Assembly: GCF_035762065.1 (NCBI RefSeq)
Contig: NZ_DASTPW010000043.1
Coordinates: 124,001 to 188,000, forward strand
Length of the DNA: 64,000 nt
Direction of reading: 5' to 3'
From: Methylibium sp035762065
Lineage (GTDB): Bacteria; Pseudomonadota; Gammaproteobacteria; Burkholderiales; Burkholderiaceae_C
Shown here: positions 1 through 9,057 of the stretch, piece by piece
Layout: every line of letters begins with the position of its first letter
Position numbering within the stretch: the stretch's first letter is position 1
The notes under the pieces: generated by a model
The model's input: the letters and a program-made list of their open reading frames with translations, nothing else
Databases searched by the model: none
What the model was told of the DNA's origin: nothing
Position numbers and translations under genes: made by a program

Positions 1-837
1 CAGCGCCGGATCGGGAAAGCTGCCGTCCTTCACCGCCTTCACGTAGCGCGCGACCGCGTCCTCGATCGACGCCGCGCCCTCCATGAAGTTGCGCACGAAG
101 CGCGGCAGCCGGCCCCTCGTGACGCCGAGCATGTCGTGCAGCACCAGCACCTGGCCGGCGGTGCCCGGGCCGGCGCCGATGCCGATCGTCATCAGCTGCG
201 GGTTGTCGGCCTGCACCTGCGCGGCCACGGCGCTCGGCATCAGCTCCAGCACCATCATCGCGGCGCCGGCGTCGGCCAGCGCCTTGGCGTGCTGGCGCAG
301 CGTTTCGGCGCCCGCCGCGTCCTTGCCCTGGATGCGGTAGCCGCCGAGCGCATGCACGCTCTGCGGCGTGAGGCCCAGGTGCGCGCACACCGGCACGCCG
401 CGCTCGACGAGGAAGCGAACCGTCTCGGGCGTCCAGCCGCCGCCTTCGATCTTGACCATCTGCGCGCCCGCGGCCATCAGCGTGCCGGCGTTGCGCAGCG
501 CCTGGACGGGGTTCTCCTGGTAGCTGCCGAAGGGCATGTCGGCAATCAGGAACGCGCCCTTGACGCCGCGCGATGTGGAGCGCGTGTGGTAGCCGATCTG
601 CTCCATCGTCACCGACAGCGTGCTCGGCTGGCCCTTGAGCACCATGCCGAGCGAGTCGCCGACGAGGATGGCGTCGACGCCGGCCGCGTCCACCAGCGCG
701 GCGAAGCTCGCGTCGTACGCGGTGATGACGGCGATCTTCTCGCCGCGGGCGTGCATCTCGCGCAGGTGGTGCAGGGTAATCGCCTTGCGCGCCGGCGTGC
801 CGGCGCCGGCCTGGGCGGGAGATTGCTGGCTGCTCAT
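1..837 (-). CDS. panB: 3-methyl-2-oxobutanoate hydroxymethyltransferase (3' end beyond window)
   Basis: Ketopantoate hydroxymethyltransferase catalyses the first committed step of pantothenate and CoA synthesis, transferring a hydroxymethyl group from 5,10-methylene-THF to 2-oxoisovalerate. Translated from the minus strand, the protein begins MSSQQSPAQAG. It contains the metal-binding VGDSLGMV stretch, the KIEGG region and the catalytic-glutamate segment LELMPS, all typical of PanB. The reading frame is still open at base 1, after 279 codons and near the family's usual length of 260-280, so only a few C-terminal residues should be missing. The ATG at 837 follows an AGGAG-like sequence. It lies 12 bases downstream of the scpA stop, so the two are probably co-transcribed. 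Confidence 0.95.
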   Translation of the reverse strand, partial: MSSQQSPAQAGAGTPARKAITLHHLREMHARGEKIAVITAYDASFAALVDAAGVDAILVGDSLGMVLKGQPSTLSVTMEQIGYHTRSTSRGVKGAFLIADMPFGSYQENPVQALRNAGTLMAAGAQMVKIEGGGWTPETVRFLVERGVPVCAHLGLTPQSVHALGGYRIQGKDAAGAETLRQHAKALADAGAAMMVLELMPSAVAAQVQADNPQLMTIGIGAGPGTAGQVLVLHDMLGVTRGRLPRFVRNFMEGAASIEDAVARYVKAVKDGSFPDPAL

Positions 838-849
838 CGGCGCTCCTCG

Positions 850-1719
850 TCAACTGGGCGTGTAGGCCAGCCTCACGTACAGCGGCGCGAAGGCCTCGGC
901 CTGCGTGATCTCGATCAGATGCTCGCGCGCAAGCTCAAGCATCGCGATGAAGGTGACGACCAGCACCGGCACGCCACGCCGCACGTCGAACAGGTCCTCG
1001 AACTCACAGAAGCGCCGGCCCTGCAGCCGCTTGAGCACGATGCTCATGTGCTCGCGCACCGACAGCTGCTCGCGCGTGATGTGGTGGTGCGCGACCAGCT
1101 TCGCGCGCCTGACGATGTCGAGCCAGGCGAGCCGCAGTTCGTCGATGTCCATCTCCGGCCAACGCGGTTGCAGCGCCGCTTCGACGTGCACCTGCCCGCG
1201 CAGGAAATCGCGGCCGATCTGCGGCAGCGCGTCGAGCTTGGCCGCCGCGAGCTTGATCTGCTCGTACTCGAGCAGCCGCCGGACGAGCTCGGCGCGCGGG
1301 TCCTCGGGCTCCTTGCCTTCTTCGGCGCGCTTGGGCGGCAGCAGCATGCGCGACTTGATCTCGATGAGCATCGCCGCCATCAGCAGGTATTCGGCCGCGA
1401 GTTCGAGGTTGCGCTTCCTGATCTGCTCGACGTAGGTGAGGTACTGGCGGGTCACGTCCGCCATCGGGATGTCGAGGATGTTGAAGTTCTGCTTGCGGAT
1501 CAGGTAGAGCAGCAGGTCGAGCGGACCTTCGAAGGTCTCGAGGAAGACCTCCAGCGCGTCGGGCGGGATGTAGAGGTCGGTCGGCAGCGCGAACAGCGGC
1601 TCGCCGTAGAGGCGGGCCAGCGCGATCTGGTCGACCGGGGCGTCGTCGTCGTCGCCGGCGAGGGCCGCGTCGGCGCGCGGTGCGGCCGGCTCGGCCGCGA
1701 GGGCTGCCCGATTGCTCAC
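850..1719 (-). CDS. scpA: Segregation and condensation protein A
   Basis: ScpA is the kleisin of the bacterial condensin complex Smc-ScpA-ScpB, which compacts and separates chromosomes. The 289-residue protein has the ScpA N-terminal signature FEGPLDLLLYLIRKQ, then DIPMADVTRQYL and LAAEYLLMAAMLIEIKSRML. A winged-helix C-terminus follows. The chosen start is a GTG (MSNRAALAAE) just downstream of the DUF3460 gene with purine-rich sequence before it. No ATG gives a complete domain, and the open frame further upstream is antisense to the CYTH/CHAD gene. The low-complexity, Asp-rich segment before residue 60 is common in betaproteobacterial ScpA. It appears to be one transcription unit with the DUF3460 gene and panB. 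Confidence 0.93.
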   Translation of the reverse strand: MSNRAALAAEPAAPRADAALAGDDDDAPVDQIALARLYGEPLFALPTDLYIPPDALEVFLETFEGPLDLLLYLIRKQNFNILDIPMADVTRQYLTYVEQIRKRNLELAAEYLLMAAMLIEIKSRMLLPPKRAEEGKEPEDPRAELVRRLLEYEQIKLAAAKLDALPQIGRDFLRGQVHVEAALQPRWPEMDIDELRLAWLDIVRRAKLVAHHHITREQLSVREHMSIVLKRLQGRRFCEFEDLFDVRRGVPVLVVTFIAMLELAREHLIEITQAEAFAPLYVRLAYTPS

Positions 1720-1742
1720 CGGCTCCGACCTCGACGCAAACC

Positions 1743-1943
1743 TCAGCCCTTCGTCTGGTAGACGTAGGGCTGCTGCGCGACGCGCGCCGCGCGAGCGGCC
1801 TCGGCCTGCTCGCGGTCGGTGCTGCGATCCCACAGCAGGCCGCGGCCCTGGCGCTGGCGTTCTTCGAGCTGCGGATCGCGCTGCTTCAACGTGTCGATGA
1901 ACTCGGTCACGTCGGATCGGTAGGGCTTCCAGAAGAGCGGCAT
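1743..1943 (-). CDS. DUF3460 family protein
   Basis: A small 66-residue protein starting MPLFWKPYRSDVTEF and ending QPYVYQTKG. It matches the short, charged DUF3460 family that accompanies scpA in many Burkholderiales. It has no signal peptide or membrane segment, and its function is unknown. The ATG at 1943 gives the family-typical N-terminus. The open frame upstream of it runs antisense to the next gene and was ignored. The scpA start lies 23 bases downstream, which suggests co-transcription and perhaps a link to chromosome maintenance, but that is inference from position only. Confidence 0.85.
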   Translation of the reverse strand: MPLFWKPYRSDVTEFIDTLKQRDPQLEERQRQGRGLLWDRSTDREQAEAARAARVAQQPYVYQTKG

Positions 1944-2034
1944 GGCGTGGGGCTCGCGCAAGGGGCGGCCAGTGTAGCCAGCGCGTCTCTCGGCCATGGT
2001 GGCGCGGCCCGGGTCGCTTTGCGATAGTCGGCCG

Positions 2035-3543
2035 ATGGGTGAAGTCGAACTCAAGCTGCAGGTGCCGGCCGCGGCCCTGCCGGCGCTGGAACGGGTGCTC
2101 AAGTCCGCGCCCTCGAAACTCACGCGGCTGCAGGCCACCTATTTCGACACGCCGGAGCGCGCGCTCGCGCAGGCCGAAGTCGCGCTGCGGTTGCGCAAGG
2201 AAGGCCGGCGCTGGGTCCAGACGCTGAAGGCCGGTGCGGCGCACGGGATCGAGCGCGCCGAGCACAACGTGCCGGTCGCGCTCGCAGCCGGGCTGCAGCC
2301 GGCGCTCGATGCGCAGCGCCATGCGGGCACGCCGGCCGGGGAGGCGCTGGCGGCCGCGCTGAAGCAGGCGACGCCGCGCTGGATCGCCGTCTACACGACC
2401 GACATCCGCCGGCGCCACCGCCTGCAGCGCACGCGGCTCGGCGTCGTCGAACTCGCGCTCGATCGCGGCGAGATCCGCGGTACCGGCCCCGACGGCATCG
2501 AGCGCCGATGGCCCGTCTGCGAGCTGGAGGTGGAGCTGGTGTCCGGCTCGCCGCTCGCGGTGCTCGACGTCGCACGCCGCCTCGCGGCGAAGCACGGCCT
2601 GTGGCTGGACGCGCGGACCAAGGCCGAGCGCGGCGAGCGCCTCGCGCAGGGCCGCGTGCCGGTGCCGGCCGCCAGGGCCGCCGCGGTCGAGCTGCGCAAG
2701 GCGATGAGCCCGCACGAAGCCTGGCAAGCGGTGCTGCGTCAGGTGCTCGCGCACGCGCTGCCGAACTGGAGCGAGGTCGCGGCCGACGACGGCGCCAGCG
2801 CGCCGCAAGCGGACCACGTGCACCAGCTGCGCGTCGCGCTGCGCCGGCTGCGCTCGGCCGAGCGGCTGTTCGCCGCCTGGCCGGGCATCGACGAGCCGCG
2901 CTGGCGCGACGGCGTCGCGGCGCTGTTCCGCCAGCTCGGCGAGGTGCGCGACCGCGACGTGCTGGCCGGTGGCCTGCAGCGGCAGATCGACGCGGCACTG
3001 GTCGAGGCCGGGCAGGCGCCGGCGGTGCCGAGCGAGGCGGCACCGGGCGGCATCGAGCCAGCGGGCCTGCACGCGCACGGCCTCGCGCTGATCGACCTGC
3101 TGGCCGACGCGCATGCGCCGCTGTTGCCGGCCGAGGGCGGCGAGCCGGCGGCCCTGCCGCAGCGCATGGCCGAGCGGCTCGACGCCTGGCACGCGCAGAT
3201 CCGGCGCGCCGCGCGTCGCTTCGACCGGCTCGACGACGCCGATCGCCACCGCCTGCGCAAGCGGCTCAAGCGGCTGCGCTACGCGATCGAGTTCGGCGAA
3301 TCGCTGTTCGCCGCGAAGGCGGTCGAGCGCTACCTGAAGCCGATGCGCGTGGCGCAGGAGCGGCTGGGCGAGTTTAACGACGTCTGCGTCGCGCAGGCCG
3401 CGTACCAGCAGCGCGCGGCAGCCGGCGAGGCGCAGGCCTGGTTCGCGCTGGGCTGGCTCGCGCAGCGACGCGGTCAGGTGCTGCGCGACGCCGGCAAGGC
3501 CTTGAGGGCGCTGCGCAAGGCCGAGCCGTTCTGGCCGCGTTGA
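2035..3543 (+). CDS. CYTH and CHAD domain protein
   Basis: 502 residues in two parts. Residues 1-200 form a CYTH (triphosphate tunnel) domain starting with the diagnostic MGEVELKLQV (the ExExK signature). It contains LQATYFDTPERAL and EIRGTG-type segments rich in the charged residues that bind triphosphate and metal. Residues 230-500 form a CHAD domain, a histidine-rich helical domain, with VHQLRVALRRLRSAERLF and DRHRLRKRLKRLRYAIEF. Proteins of this architecture act as inorganic triphosphatases (ygiF-like) or associate with polyphosphate granules. The start is the ATG giving the conserved MGEVELK; an upstream in-frame GTG at 1996 lacks homology. It is convergent with metG, whose stop lies 22 bases away. 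Confidence 0.9.
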   Translation: MGEVELKLQVPAAALPALERVLKSAPSKLTRLQATYFDTPERALAQAEVALRLRKEGRRWVQTLKAGAAHGIERAEHNVPVALAAGLQPALDAQRHAGTPAGEALAAALKQATPRWIAVYTTDIRRRHRLQRTRLGVVELALDRGEIRGTGPDGIERRWPVCELEVELVSGSPLAVLDVARRLAAKHGLWLDARTKAERGERLAQGRVPVPAARAAAVELRKAMSPHEAWQAVLRQVLAHALPNWSEVAADDGASAPQADHVHQLRVALRRLRSAERLFAAWPGIDEPRWRDGVAALFRQLGEVRDRDVLAGGLQRQIDAALVEAGQAPAVPSEAAPGGIEPAGLHAHGLALIDLLADAHAPLLPAEGGEPAALPQRMAERLDAWHAQIRRAARRFDRLDDADRHRLRKRLKRLRYAIEFGESLFAAKAVERYLKPMRVAQERLGEFNDVCVAQAAYQQRAAAGEAQAWFALGWLAQRRGQVLRDAGKALRALRKAEPFWPR

Positions 3544-3565
3544 GCGCGCCGGCGGCGCACCGACT

Positions 3566-5662
3566 TCAGCGGATGCGCAGGCCGGGCAGCGCGCCCGGTG
3601 TGGGCTCGAGCAGCCAGAGCCCGGGGTGCGCCTTCTCGTCGGCATGCGACGCGGCCAGCACCATGCCTTCGCTCACGCCGAACTTCATCTTGCGTGGCGC
3701 CAGGTTCGCGACCATCACGGTGAACTTGCCGACCAGCTGCTCGGGCGCGAACGCCGACTGGATGCCGCTGAAGACCGTGCGGGGGTTGGCCTCGCCGACA
3801 TCGAGCGTGAGCTTGAGCAGCTTGCTGCTGCCCTCGACCCGCGCGGCATCGACGATCTTCGCCAGGCGCAGGTCGATCTTCGCGAAGTCGTCGATGCCGA
3901 TCGTCGGCGCGATCGCTTCGCCGCCGGGCAGGTCGGGGGCGGTGCTGCCGTTGGGTTTTTCGGCGGCCGGCGCGGGCGCCGGCGCCGGCGCGCCGAGCAG
4001 GACTTCGAGCTGCTTCGCATCGACGCGCTGCATGAGGTGCGTGTAGCTGCCGATGCGGTGCGCGCCCAGCGGGCGCGCGCTGTCCGCGAAGCAAAGCGGA
4101 TCGATGCGCAGGAAGGCCTCGACCTCGCGCGCCAGCGCCGGCAGCACCGGCTTGAGGTAGACCGTCAGCAGGCGGAAGGCCTCGATGCACGTGCTGCACA
4201 CGTCGTGCAGCCGTGCCTCCTGGCCGGCGAGCTTCGCCAGCTCCCACGGCTTGTTCGCATCGACGTACTCGTTGACGCGATCGGCGAGCGCCATCGCCTC
4301 GCGCAGCGCCTTCGCGTAGTCGCGCGCGTCGTAGAGCGCCGCGATCGCACCGCTCGCGCCGCGCAGGCCCTCGAGCAATGCCATGCCGTCGGCCGAAGGC
4401 TGCGCCAGCAGGCCGTCGAAGCGCTTCGCGATGAACCCGGCCGCCCGGCTCGCGATGTTGATGTACTTGCCCACCAGATCGCTGTTCACCCGCGCGACGA
4501 AGTCCTCCGGGTTGAAGTCGATGTCCTCGACCCTGCCGTTCAGCTTCGCGGCCAGGTAGTAGCGCAGCCACTCCGGGTTCATGCCGAGCTCGAGGTAGCG
4601 CAGCGGGCTGATGCCGGTGCCGCGGCTCTTGCTCATCTTTTCTTCCTTCACGGTGACGAAACCGTGCACGAAGACGTGGTCGGGCGTCTTGCGGCCGCTG
4701 AAATGCAGCATCGCCGGCCAGAACAGCGTGTGGAAGTAGGTGATGTCCTTGCCGATGAAGTGAACCTGCTCGGTCTGCGGGTCGGCCATCAGCGCGTCGA
4801 AGTCGATGCCGCGCTTCGCGCAATAGGCCTTCAACGAAGCGAGGTACCCGATCGGCGCGTCGAGCCAGACGTAGAAGTACTTGCCCGGCGCGTCGGGGAT
4901 CTCGATGCCGAAGTAGGGGGCGTCGCGGCTGATGTCCCAGTCGGCCAGGCCGCCGTGGCCCAGCTCGTCGGGCGAGAACCACTCCTTGATCTTGTTGAGC
5001 ACCTCGGGCTGCAGCCGCGGCTGGCCGGTCAGCGGCGAGTTCTCGTGCGTCCACTGGCGCAGGAAGTCGAGGCAGCGATCGGAGCTGAGCTGGAAGAAGT
5101 GGTGCTCGCTCGACTTCATCACCGGCGTCGCGCCGCTCAACGTGGAGTACGGGTGCTTGAGGTCGGTCGGGGCATAGACGGCGCCGCAGTTTTCGCAGGA
5201 GTCGCCGTACTGGTCCTTCGTGCCGCACTTCGGGCATTCGCCCTTGATGTAGCGGTCGGGCAGGAACATGCCCTTGACCGGGTCGAAGAACTGCTCGATC
5301 TCGCGCGTGTAGATCAGCCCGGCGCGGCGCAAGGCGCGGTACACGTCCTGCGCGAGCTCGTGGTTCTCGGGTGCGTCGGTCGAATGCCAGTGGTCGAAGC
5401 CGATGTGGAAGCCGTCAAGGTACCTGCCGCGGCCGGCGGCGATCTCGGCGACGAATTCCTGCGGCGTCTTCCCGGCCTTCTCGGCCGCGATCATGATCGG
5501 CGCGCCGTGCGCATCGTCGGCGCCGACGAAGTGCACCGTGTGGCCCTGCATCCGCTGGAAGCGCACCCAGACGTCGGCCTGGATGTACTCCATCATGTGC
5601 CCGATGTGGAAGGGCGCGTTGGCGTAGGGCAGGGCGGTGGTGACGAACAGCTGGCGCGGCAT
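3566..5662 (-). CDS. metG: Methionyl-tRNA synthetase
   Basis: Charges tRNA(Met), initiator and elongator, with methionine in the cytoplasm. The protein has 698 residues, close to the E. coli-type length. Visible motifs are the class I HIGH signature at residues 19-22 and a zinc knuckle with Cys143, Cys146, Cys156 and Cys159. KMSKS lies at 342-346, followed by the anticodon-binding helical domain. A C-terminal EMAP/Trbp111-like tRNA-binding domain spans about 585-698 (IDDFAKIDLRLAKIV through LGVSEGM-like sequence) and is normally used for dimerisation. An Ala/Pro-rich linker separates the last two parts. The ATG at 5662 gives the canonical MPRQLFVTTALPYANAP. It is divergent from the kinase-like gene at 5798, with about 135 bases between that hold promoters but no recognisable motif. 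Confidence 0.97.
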   Translation of the reverse strand: MPRQLFVTTALPYANAPFHIGHMMEYIQADVWVRFQRMQGHTVHFVGADDAHGAPIMIAAEKAGKTPQEFVAEIAAGRGRYLDGFHIGFDHWHSTDAPENHELAQDVYRALRRAGLIYTREIEQFFDPVKGMFLPDRYIKGECPKCGTKDQYGDSCENCGAVYAPTDLKHPYSTLSGATPVMKSSEHHFFQLSSDRCLDFLRQWTHENSPLTGQPRLQPEVLNKIKEWFSPDELGHGGLADWDISRDAPYFGIEIPDAPGKYFYVWLDAPIGYLASLKAYCAKRGIDFDALMADPQTEQVHFIGKDITYFHTLFWPAMLHFSGRKTPDHVFVHGFVTVKEEKMSKSRGTGISPLRYLELGMNPEWLRYYLAAKLNGRVEDIDFNPEDFVARVNSDLVGKYINIASRAAGFIAKRFDGLLAQPSADGMALLEGLRGASGAIAALYDARDYAKALREAMALADRVNEYVDANKPWELAKLAGQEARLHDVCSTCIEAFRLLTVYLKPVLPALAREVEAFLRIDPLCFADSARPLGAHRIGSYTHLMQRVDAKQLEVLLGAPAPAPAPAAEKPNGSTAPDLPGGEAIAPTIGIDDFAKIDLRLAKIVDAARVEGSSKLLKLTLDVGEANPRTVFSGIQSAFAPEQLVGKFTVMVANLAPRKMKFGVSEGMVLAASHADEKAHPGLWLLEPTPGALPGLRIR

Positions 5663-5797
5663 GGTGAGGCTCGATCCGAAGGCGCGATGCTAAGCGTCGG
5701 GCTCCCCACGACGCGTTCCGGCAGGCGCCGAGCACCGCCGGCGTCGCTCGATAATCCGCCGCCGCCCGGCGGCTCCCCGCTCCCCATCCCCGCGCGC

Positions 5798-7579
5798 ATG
5801 AACGGCCGTCTCCACCTGTCCTGGCGCTTCCCGCTCGCCTTCGGCGCGCTGCTCGCCTGCCTGGTCATGCTGCTGTGGCTGGGCTGGCGCGCGCAGGACG
5901 AGCTCGCCGGGCTGCAGCGCCTGCGGCTGCAGAGCGAACAGGTGCTGGCGACGCTCGAGGCGATCGAGCGCGAGGCGGTGCCCGAGGCCAACGTCGCGCT
6001 GTGCGCCTCCGTCGGCGCTCCGGTCGGCACGGCGCGGCCGGCGGTCGATCCGGCCCCGCTGCTGGCCAAGCTGCGCGGCTGGTTCGACGAGCCGAGCGCC
6101 CAGTCGCAGCGCGTCGACTCCTTGGCCGCCGCGCTCACCGAATGGCGGCTCGCCTACGCCGCACCGCTGGAAAAAGCCTGTGCCGACGGCCAGCGCCTGG
6201 GCGCCGCCTACGTGCAATCGCTGCTGCGCGTGGCGGTGCCGAACCGCGAGCGCGTGCGCACCGAGCTCGAGGCGCTGCGCCGCATCGAGCTCGGCCTGCA
6301 GGCCGAGCGCTCGATGCGCGCCGAGACCGCCGCGCAGTCGAGCCGGCGCACCTTCGCGCTGGTCGCGCTCGTCTCCGTGGTGCTGGGCGTCGCGGCGCTG
6401 CTGTCGATGCGCAGCCTGGGCGCGCAGGTCGCCGACGCCGAACGCCGGCTGCGCCGCGAAGCCACCCAGCGCGGCATGACCGAGGAGCAGCTCAACGAGA
6501 CCCAGAAGCGCCTGCGCATGCTGCTCGAGCACTGCGCCGACGCGGTGCTCGCCTTCGATGCCCGCGGCAAGCTGCAGTGGATCAACCCGGCCGCCGAGGC
6601 GCTGTTCCACCGCTCGCGCGCGGCGCTGGCGGGCGAGTCGGTCGGCCAGCTGATCCCCGACCTCGACGGCGACCTCGACTGGCCGGTGACCCGCCCGCTG
6701 GCCGAGACCGACGGCCTGACGCCGCAGCCCTGGAGCACGCGGCGCGAGACGGTCGAGGGCACGCGCGCCGGCGGCCAGAGCTTCGCGCTCGACATCGTGC
6801 TGGTGCAGATGCGCCACGAGGGCGGGCGCATCGGCCTGGTGCTGTGCCGCGACCGCACCGAGGCCGAGCGCGTGCAGCGCCTGAAGCGCGAGTTCGTCGC
6901 GCTCGTCGGCAAGGACCTGCGCGAGCCGCTCGGCCGCATGCAAGCCGCCGTCGCCGCGGCCGGCGCGACGCCGGTGCTCGAAGCCGGCCTGCGCCAGCAG
7001 CTCGCGATGGCGCGCGCCGACGGCGAGCGCACGATCGAGATGCTCGAAGACGTGCTCGAGCTCGAACAGCTCGCCTCGGGCGACCTGCCCACGCGCATCG
7101 AGCCGCTCGACCTCGTCGGCGTCGCACGCGAAGCCTTGGCCGGCGTCGCGGCCCGCGCCGCGCGCCAGCAGGTCGTGCTGCTGCCGCAGTTCGAGGCCCG
7201 CCCGCTGCCGGTGATGGCCGACGCGCGCCAGCTCGCCGAGGTGCTGCGCCGCCTGCTCGTCTGCGCGATCGACGCGACGCCTGCCGGCGGCGACGTGCAG
7301 CTGATCGCCGCCGCCACGCCGCAGGGCCAGGCGCAGATCGCCGTGGTCGACAGCGGCAGCCGGCCGTCGGCCGAGTTCATCGAGCGCGCCTTCGAGCCCT
7401 TCCCCGACACCGAGCCCGCGGGCGTCCGCGTGCGCGGCGGCAACGGCGTCACGCTCGCGGTCTGCCGCGGGCTGCTGCAGCAGATCGGCGGCGAGCTGGC
7501 GATCGAGCCGGTGCCGGCCGACCGCGGTGCCCGCGCGCACTTCTCGCTGCCGTTGCGCTCGATCGCGCGCGTGGCCTGA
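5798..7579 (+). CDS. PAS-containing histidine-kinase-like membrane protein with degenerate catalytic boxes
   Basis: 593 residues. One N-terminal membrane helix (about 10-27) and a second near 185-205 enclose a periplasmic domain. A coiled segment and a PAS domain (about 235-350, LLEHCADAVLAFDARGKLQWINPAAEALFH) come next, then dimerisation and ATPase-like regions. The H-box reads FVALVGKDLREPL, so Lys372 occupies the place of the phosphorylated histidine (usual form SHELRTPL). The N-box reads RRLLVCAIDAT, with Cys489 at the usual metal-binding Asn. The G2 region GNGVTLAVC is also altered. It therefore looks like a pseudokinase that senses but does not autophosphorylate. No response regulator gene is adjacent. 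The start is the ATG at the head of the membrane helix. The stop overlaps the next gene's ATG by one base. Confidence 0.85.
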   Translation: MNGRLHLSWRFPLAFGALLACLVMLLWLGWRAQDELAGLQRLRLQSEQVLATLEAIEREAVPEANVALCASVGAPVGTARPAVDPAPLLAKLRGWFDEPSAQSQRVDSLAAALTEWRLAYAAPLEKACADGQRLGAAYVQSLLRVAVPNRERVRTELEALRRIELGLQAERSMRAETAAQSSRRTFALVALVSVVLGVAALLSMRSLGAQVADAERRLRREATQRGMTEEQLNETQKRLRMLLEHCADAVLAFDARGKLQWINPAAEALFHRSRAALAGESVGQLIPDLDGDLDWPVTRPLAETDGLTPQPWSTRRETVEGTRAGGQSFALDIVLVQMRHEGGRIGLVLCRDRTEAERVQRLKREFVALVGKDLREPLGRMQAAVAAAGATPVLEAGLRQQLAMARADGERTIEMLEDVLELEQLASGDLPTRIEPLDLVGVAREALAGVAARAARQQVVLLPQFEARPLPVMADARQLAEVLRRLLVCAIDATPAGGDVQLIAAATPQGQAQIAVVDSGSRPSAEFIERAFEPFPDTEPAGVRVRGGNGVTLAVCRGLLQQIGGELAIEPVPADRGARAHFSLPLRSIARVA

Positions 7580-8997
7580 TGGAGCTCGACGCCGACGCGG
7601 CGGCGCGCCGCGACGCGGGCCGCCGCGTCGTCGATGCGCTCGTCGACTGGCAAGAGCGCCGCGCCGCCGCGCCGATCTTCCAGCCGACGCCGCCGGCACG
7701 CATCGACGCGCTGCTCGCGACGCCGCCGCCCGAGCCGCCCGGCGACCTCGACGCGCTGCTCGCGACGCTGCTCGCCGCGGCCGACGGCGGCTGGAACAAG
7801 TCAGACGGCGGCGACCTCGCCTACGTGCCCAGCGGCGGCCTCGCGAGCGGCGCGCTGGCCGCGCTGCTGGCCGCCGGGCTGCACCCCTTCACCGGCGCGT
7901 GCGACGAGGCGCCGGCGCTGGTGGCGCTGGAAGAGGGCGTGCTGCGCTGGCTGGCCGGCGTGTTCGGCCTGCCGGCCGCGAGCGAGGGCCTGCTGCTGTC
8001 GGGCGGCTCGCTCGCGAACCAGACGGCGATCGTCTGCGCGCGTGAGGCGTGCGCTTCGCCGGACGGCGCGCGCGAGGCGGCGGCCTTCGACGCCACGCGG
8101 CATGTCGCCTACCTCTCCGAGCGGGCGCATCACTCGCTGGCAAAAGCGCTGCGGCTCGCGGGTGTGCCGGCCGCGGCGCTGCGGCAGGTCGCGACCGACG
8201 GCGCGACGCGCATCGACCTGGCCGCGCTGCGTGCGCAGATCGCGGTGGACCGCGCGGCCGGACGCGTGCCGTGGCTCGTCGTCGGCACGGCCGGCAGCAC
8301 CGACACCGGCGCGATCGACGATCTCGCGGCGCTCGCCGCCATCGCGCGCGAGGCGGGCTGCTGGTTCCACGTCGACGCGGCCTACGGCGGCATGTTCGCG
8401 TTGACGGCTCGCGGCCGCGAGCGGCTGGCCGGCATCGACGCGGCAGACTCGATCACCGTCGATGCGCACAAGGGCCTGTTCCTGCCTTACGGCGTCTCGG
8501 CGCTGCTGGTGCGCCGGCCCGGCGCGCTCGGGCGTGCCCACGCCGGCGTCGGCGCCTACCAGCGCGGGCTGCCGGAGCCCGACGGCCTGCCGCACTACTT
8601 CCAGCGCGGCCCCGAACTCACGCGGCCGTTTCGCGGCCTGCTGCTGTGGCTGCCGCTGCAGTTGCACGGCGTCGCGGCGTTCCGCGCCGTGCTCGACCGC
8701 TCGCTCGACTTGGCGCAGGAGGCCGCCCTGCGGCTCGCGCGCGTGCCGGGCTTGGCGCTCGCCGGCGGCGCGCCGGCGCTGTCGATCGTCGCGTTTCGCG
8801 CGACGGCGGGCGACGTGCAGACGCAGGCGGTCGTCGACGCGATGAACGGCTGCGGTCGGCTGCACGTGTCGAGCACGACGCTGTTCGGCCACGCGGTCGC
8901 GCGGCTCGCCTTCCTGCATCCGCGCACGACGCGCGCGCACCTCGACGAGGCGATCGCCATCGCCGAACGCACGCTGGCGCAAGCCCTTGCGCGATAA
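7579..8997 (+). CDS. PLP-dependent group II decarboxylase family protein
   Basis: 472 residues of the fold-type I, group II decarboxylase family (aromatic-L-amino-acid, glutamate or diaminobutyrate decarboxylase-like), in the cytoplasm. The PLP-binding Asp lies in WFHVDAAYGG. The Schiff-base lysine is Lys298 in VDAHKGLFLPYG. SGGSLANQTAI provides the phosphate-binding Ser/Ala segment. The substrate cannot be read from the sequence; relatives include tyrosine, tryptophan and 2,4-diaminobutyrate decarboxylases. The ATG overlaps the TGA of the preceding kinase-like gene (TGATG), so the two are probably translationally coupled. The C-terminal half keeps the HPRTTRAHLDEAI segment typical of the family, so it appears intact. 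Confidence 0.88.
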   Translation: MELDADAAARRDAGRRVVDALVDWQERRAAAPIFQPTPPARIDALLATPPPEPPGDLDALLATLLAAADGGWNKSDGGDLAYVPSGGLASGALAALLAAGLHPFTGACDEAPALVALEEGVLRWLAGVFGLPAASEGLLLSGGSLANQTAIVCAREACASPDGAREAAAFDATRHVAYLSERAHHSLAKALRLAGVPAAALRQVATDGATRIDLAALRAQIAVDRAAGRVPWLVVGTAGSTDTGAIDDLAALAAIAREAGCWFHVDAAYGGMFALTARGRERLAGIDAADSITVDAHKGLFLPYGVSALLVRRPGALGRAHAGVGAYQRGLPEPDGLPHYFQRGPELTRPFRGLLLWLPLQLHGVAAFRAVLDRSLDLAQEAALRLARVPGLALAGGAPALSIVAFRATAGDVQTQAVVDAMNGCGRLHVSSTTLFGHAVARLAFLHPRTTRAHLDEAIAIAERTLAQALAR

Positions 8998-9057
8998 CCC
9001 TGCCCGAAGCGACGGGGCACCGCCGCCTAGACTCGCGGAACCCGTTTGCACAAGCCC

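Noticed and set aside
136..1761. Long plus-strand open frame over panB and scpA.
   Set aside because: Arg/His/Leu/Ala-rich shadow of the minus-strand genes in GC-rich DNA; no domain.
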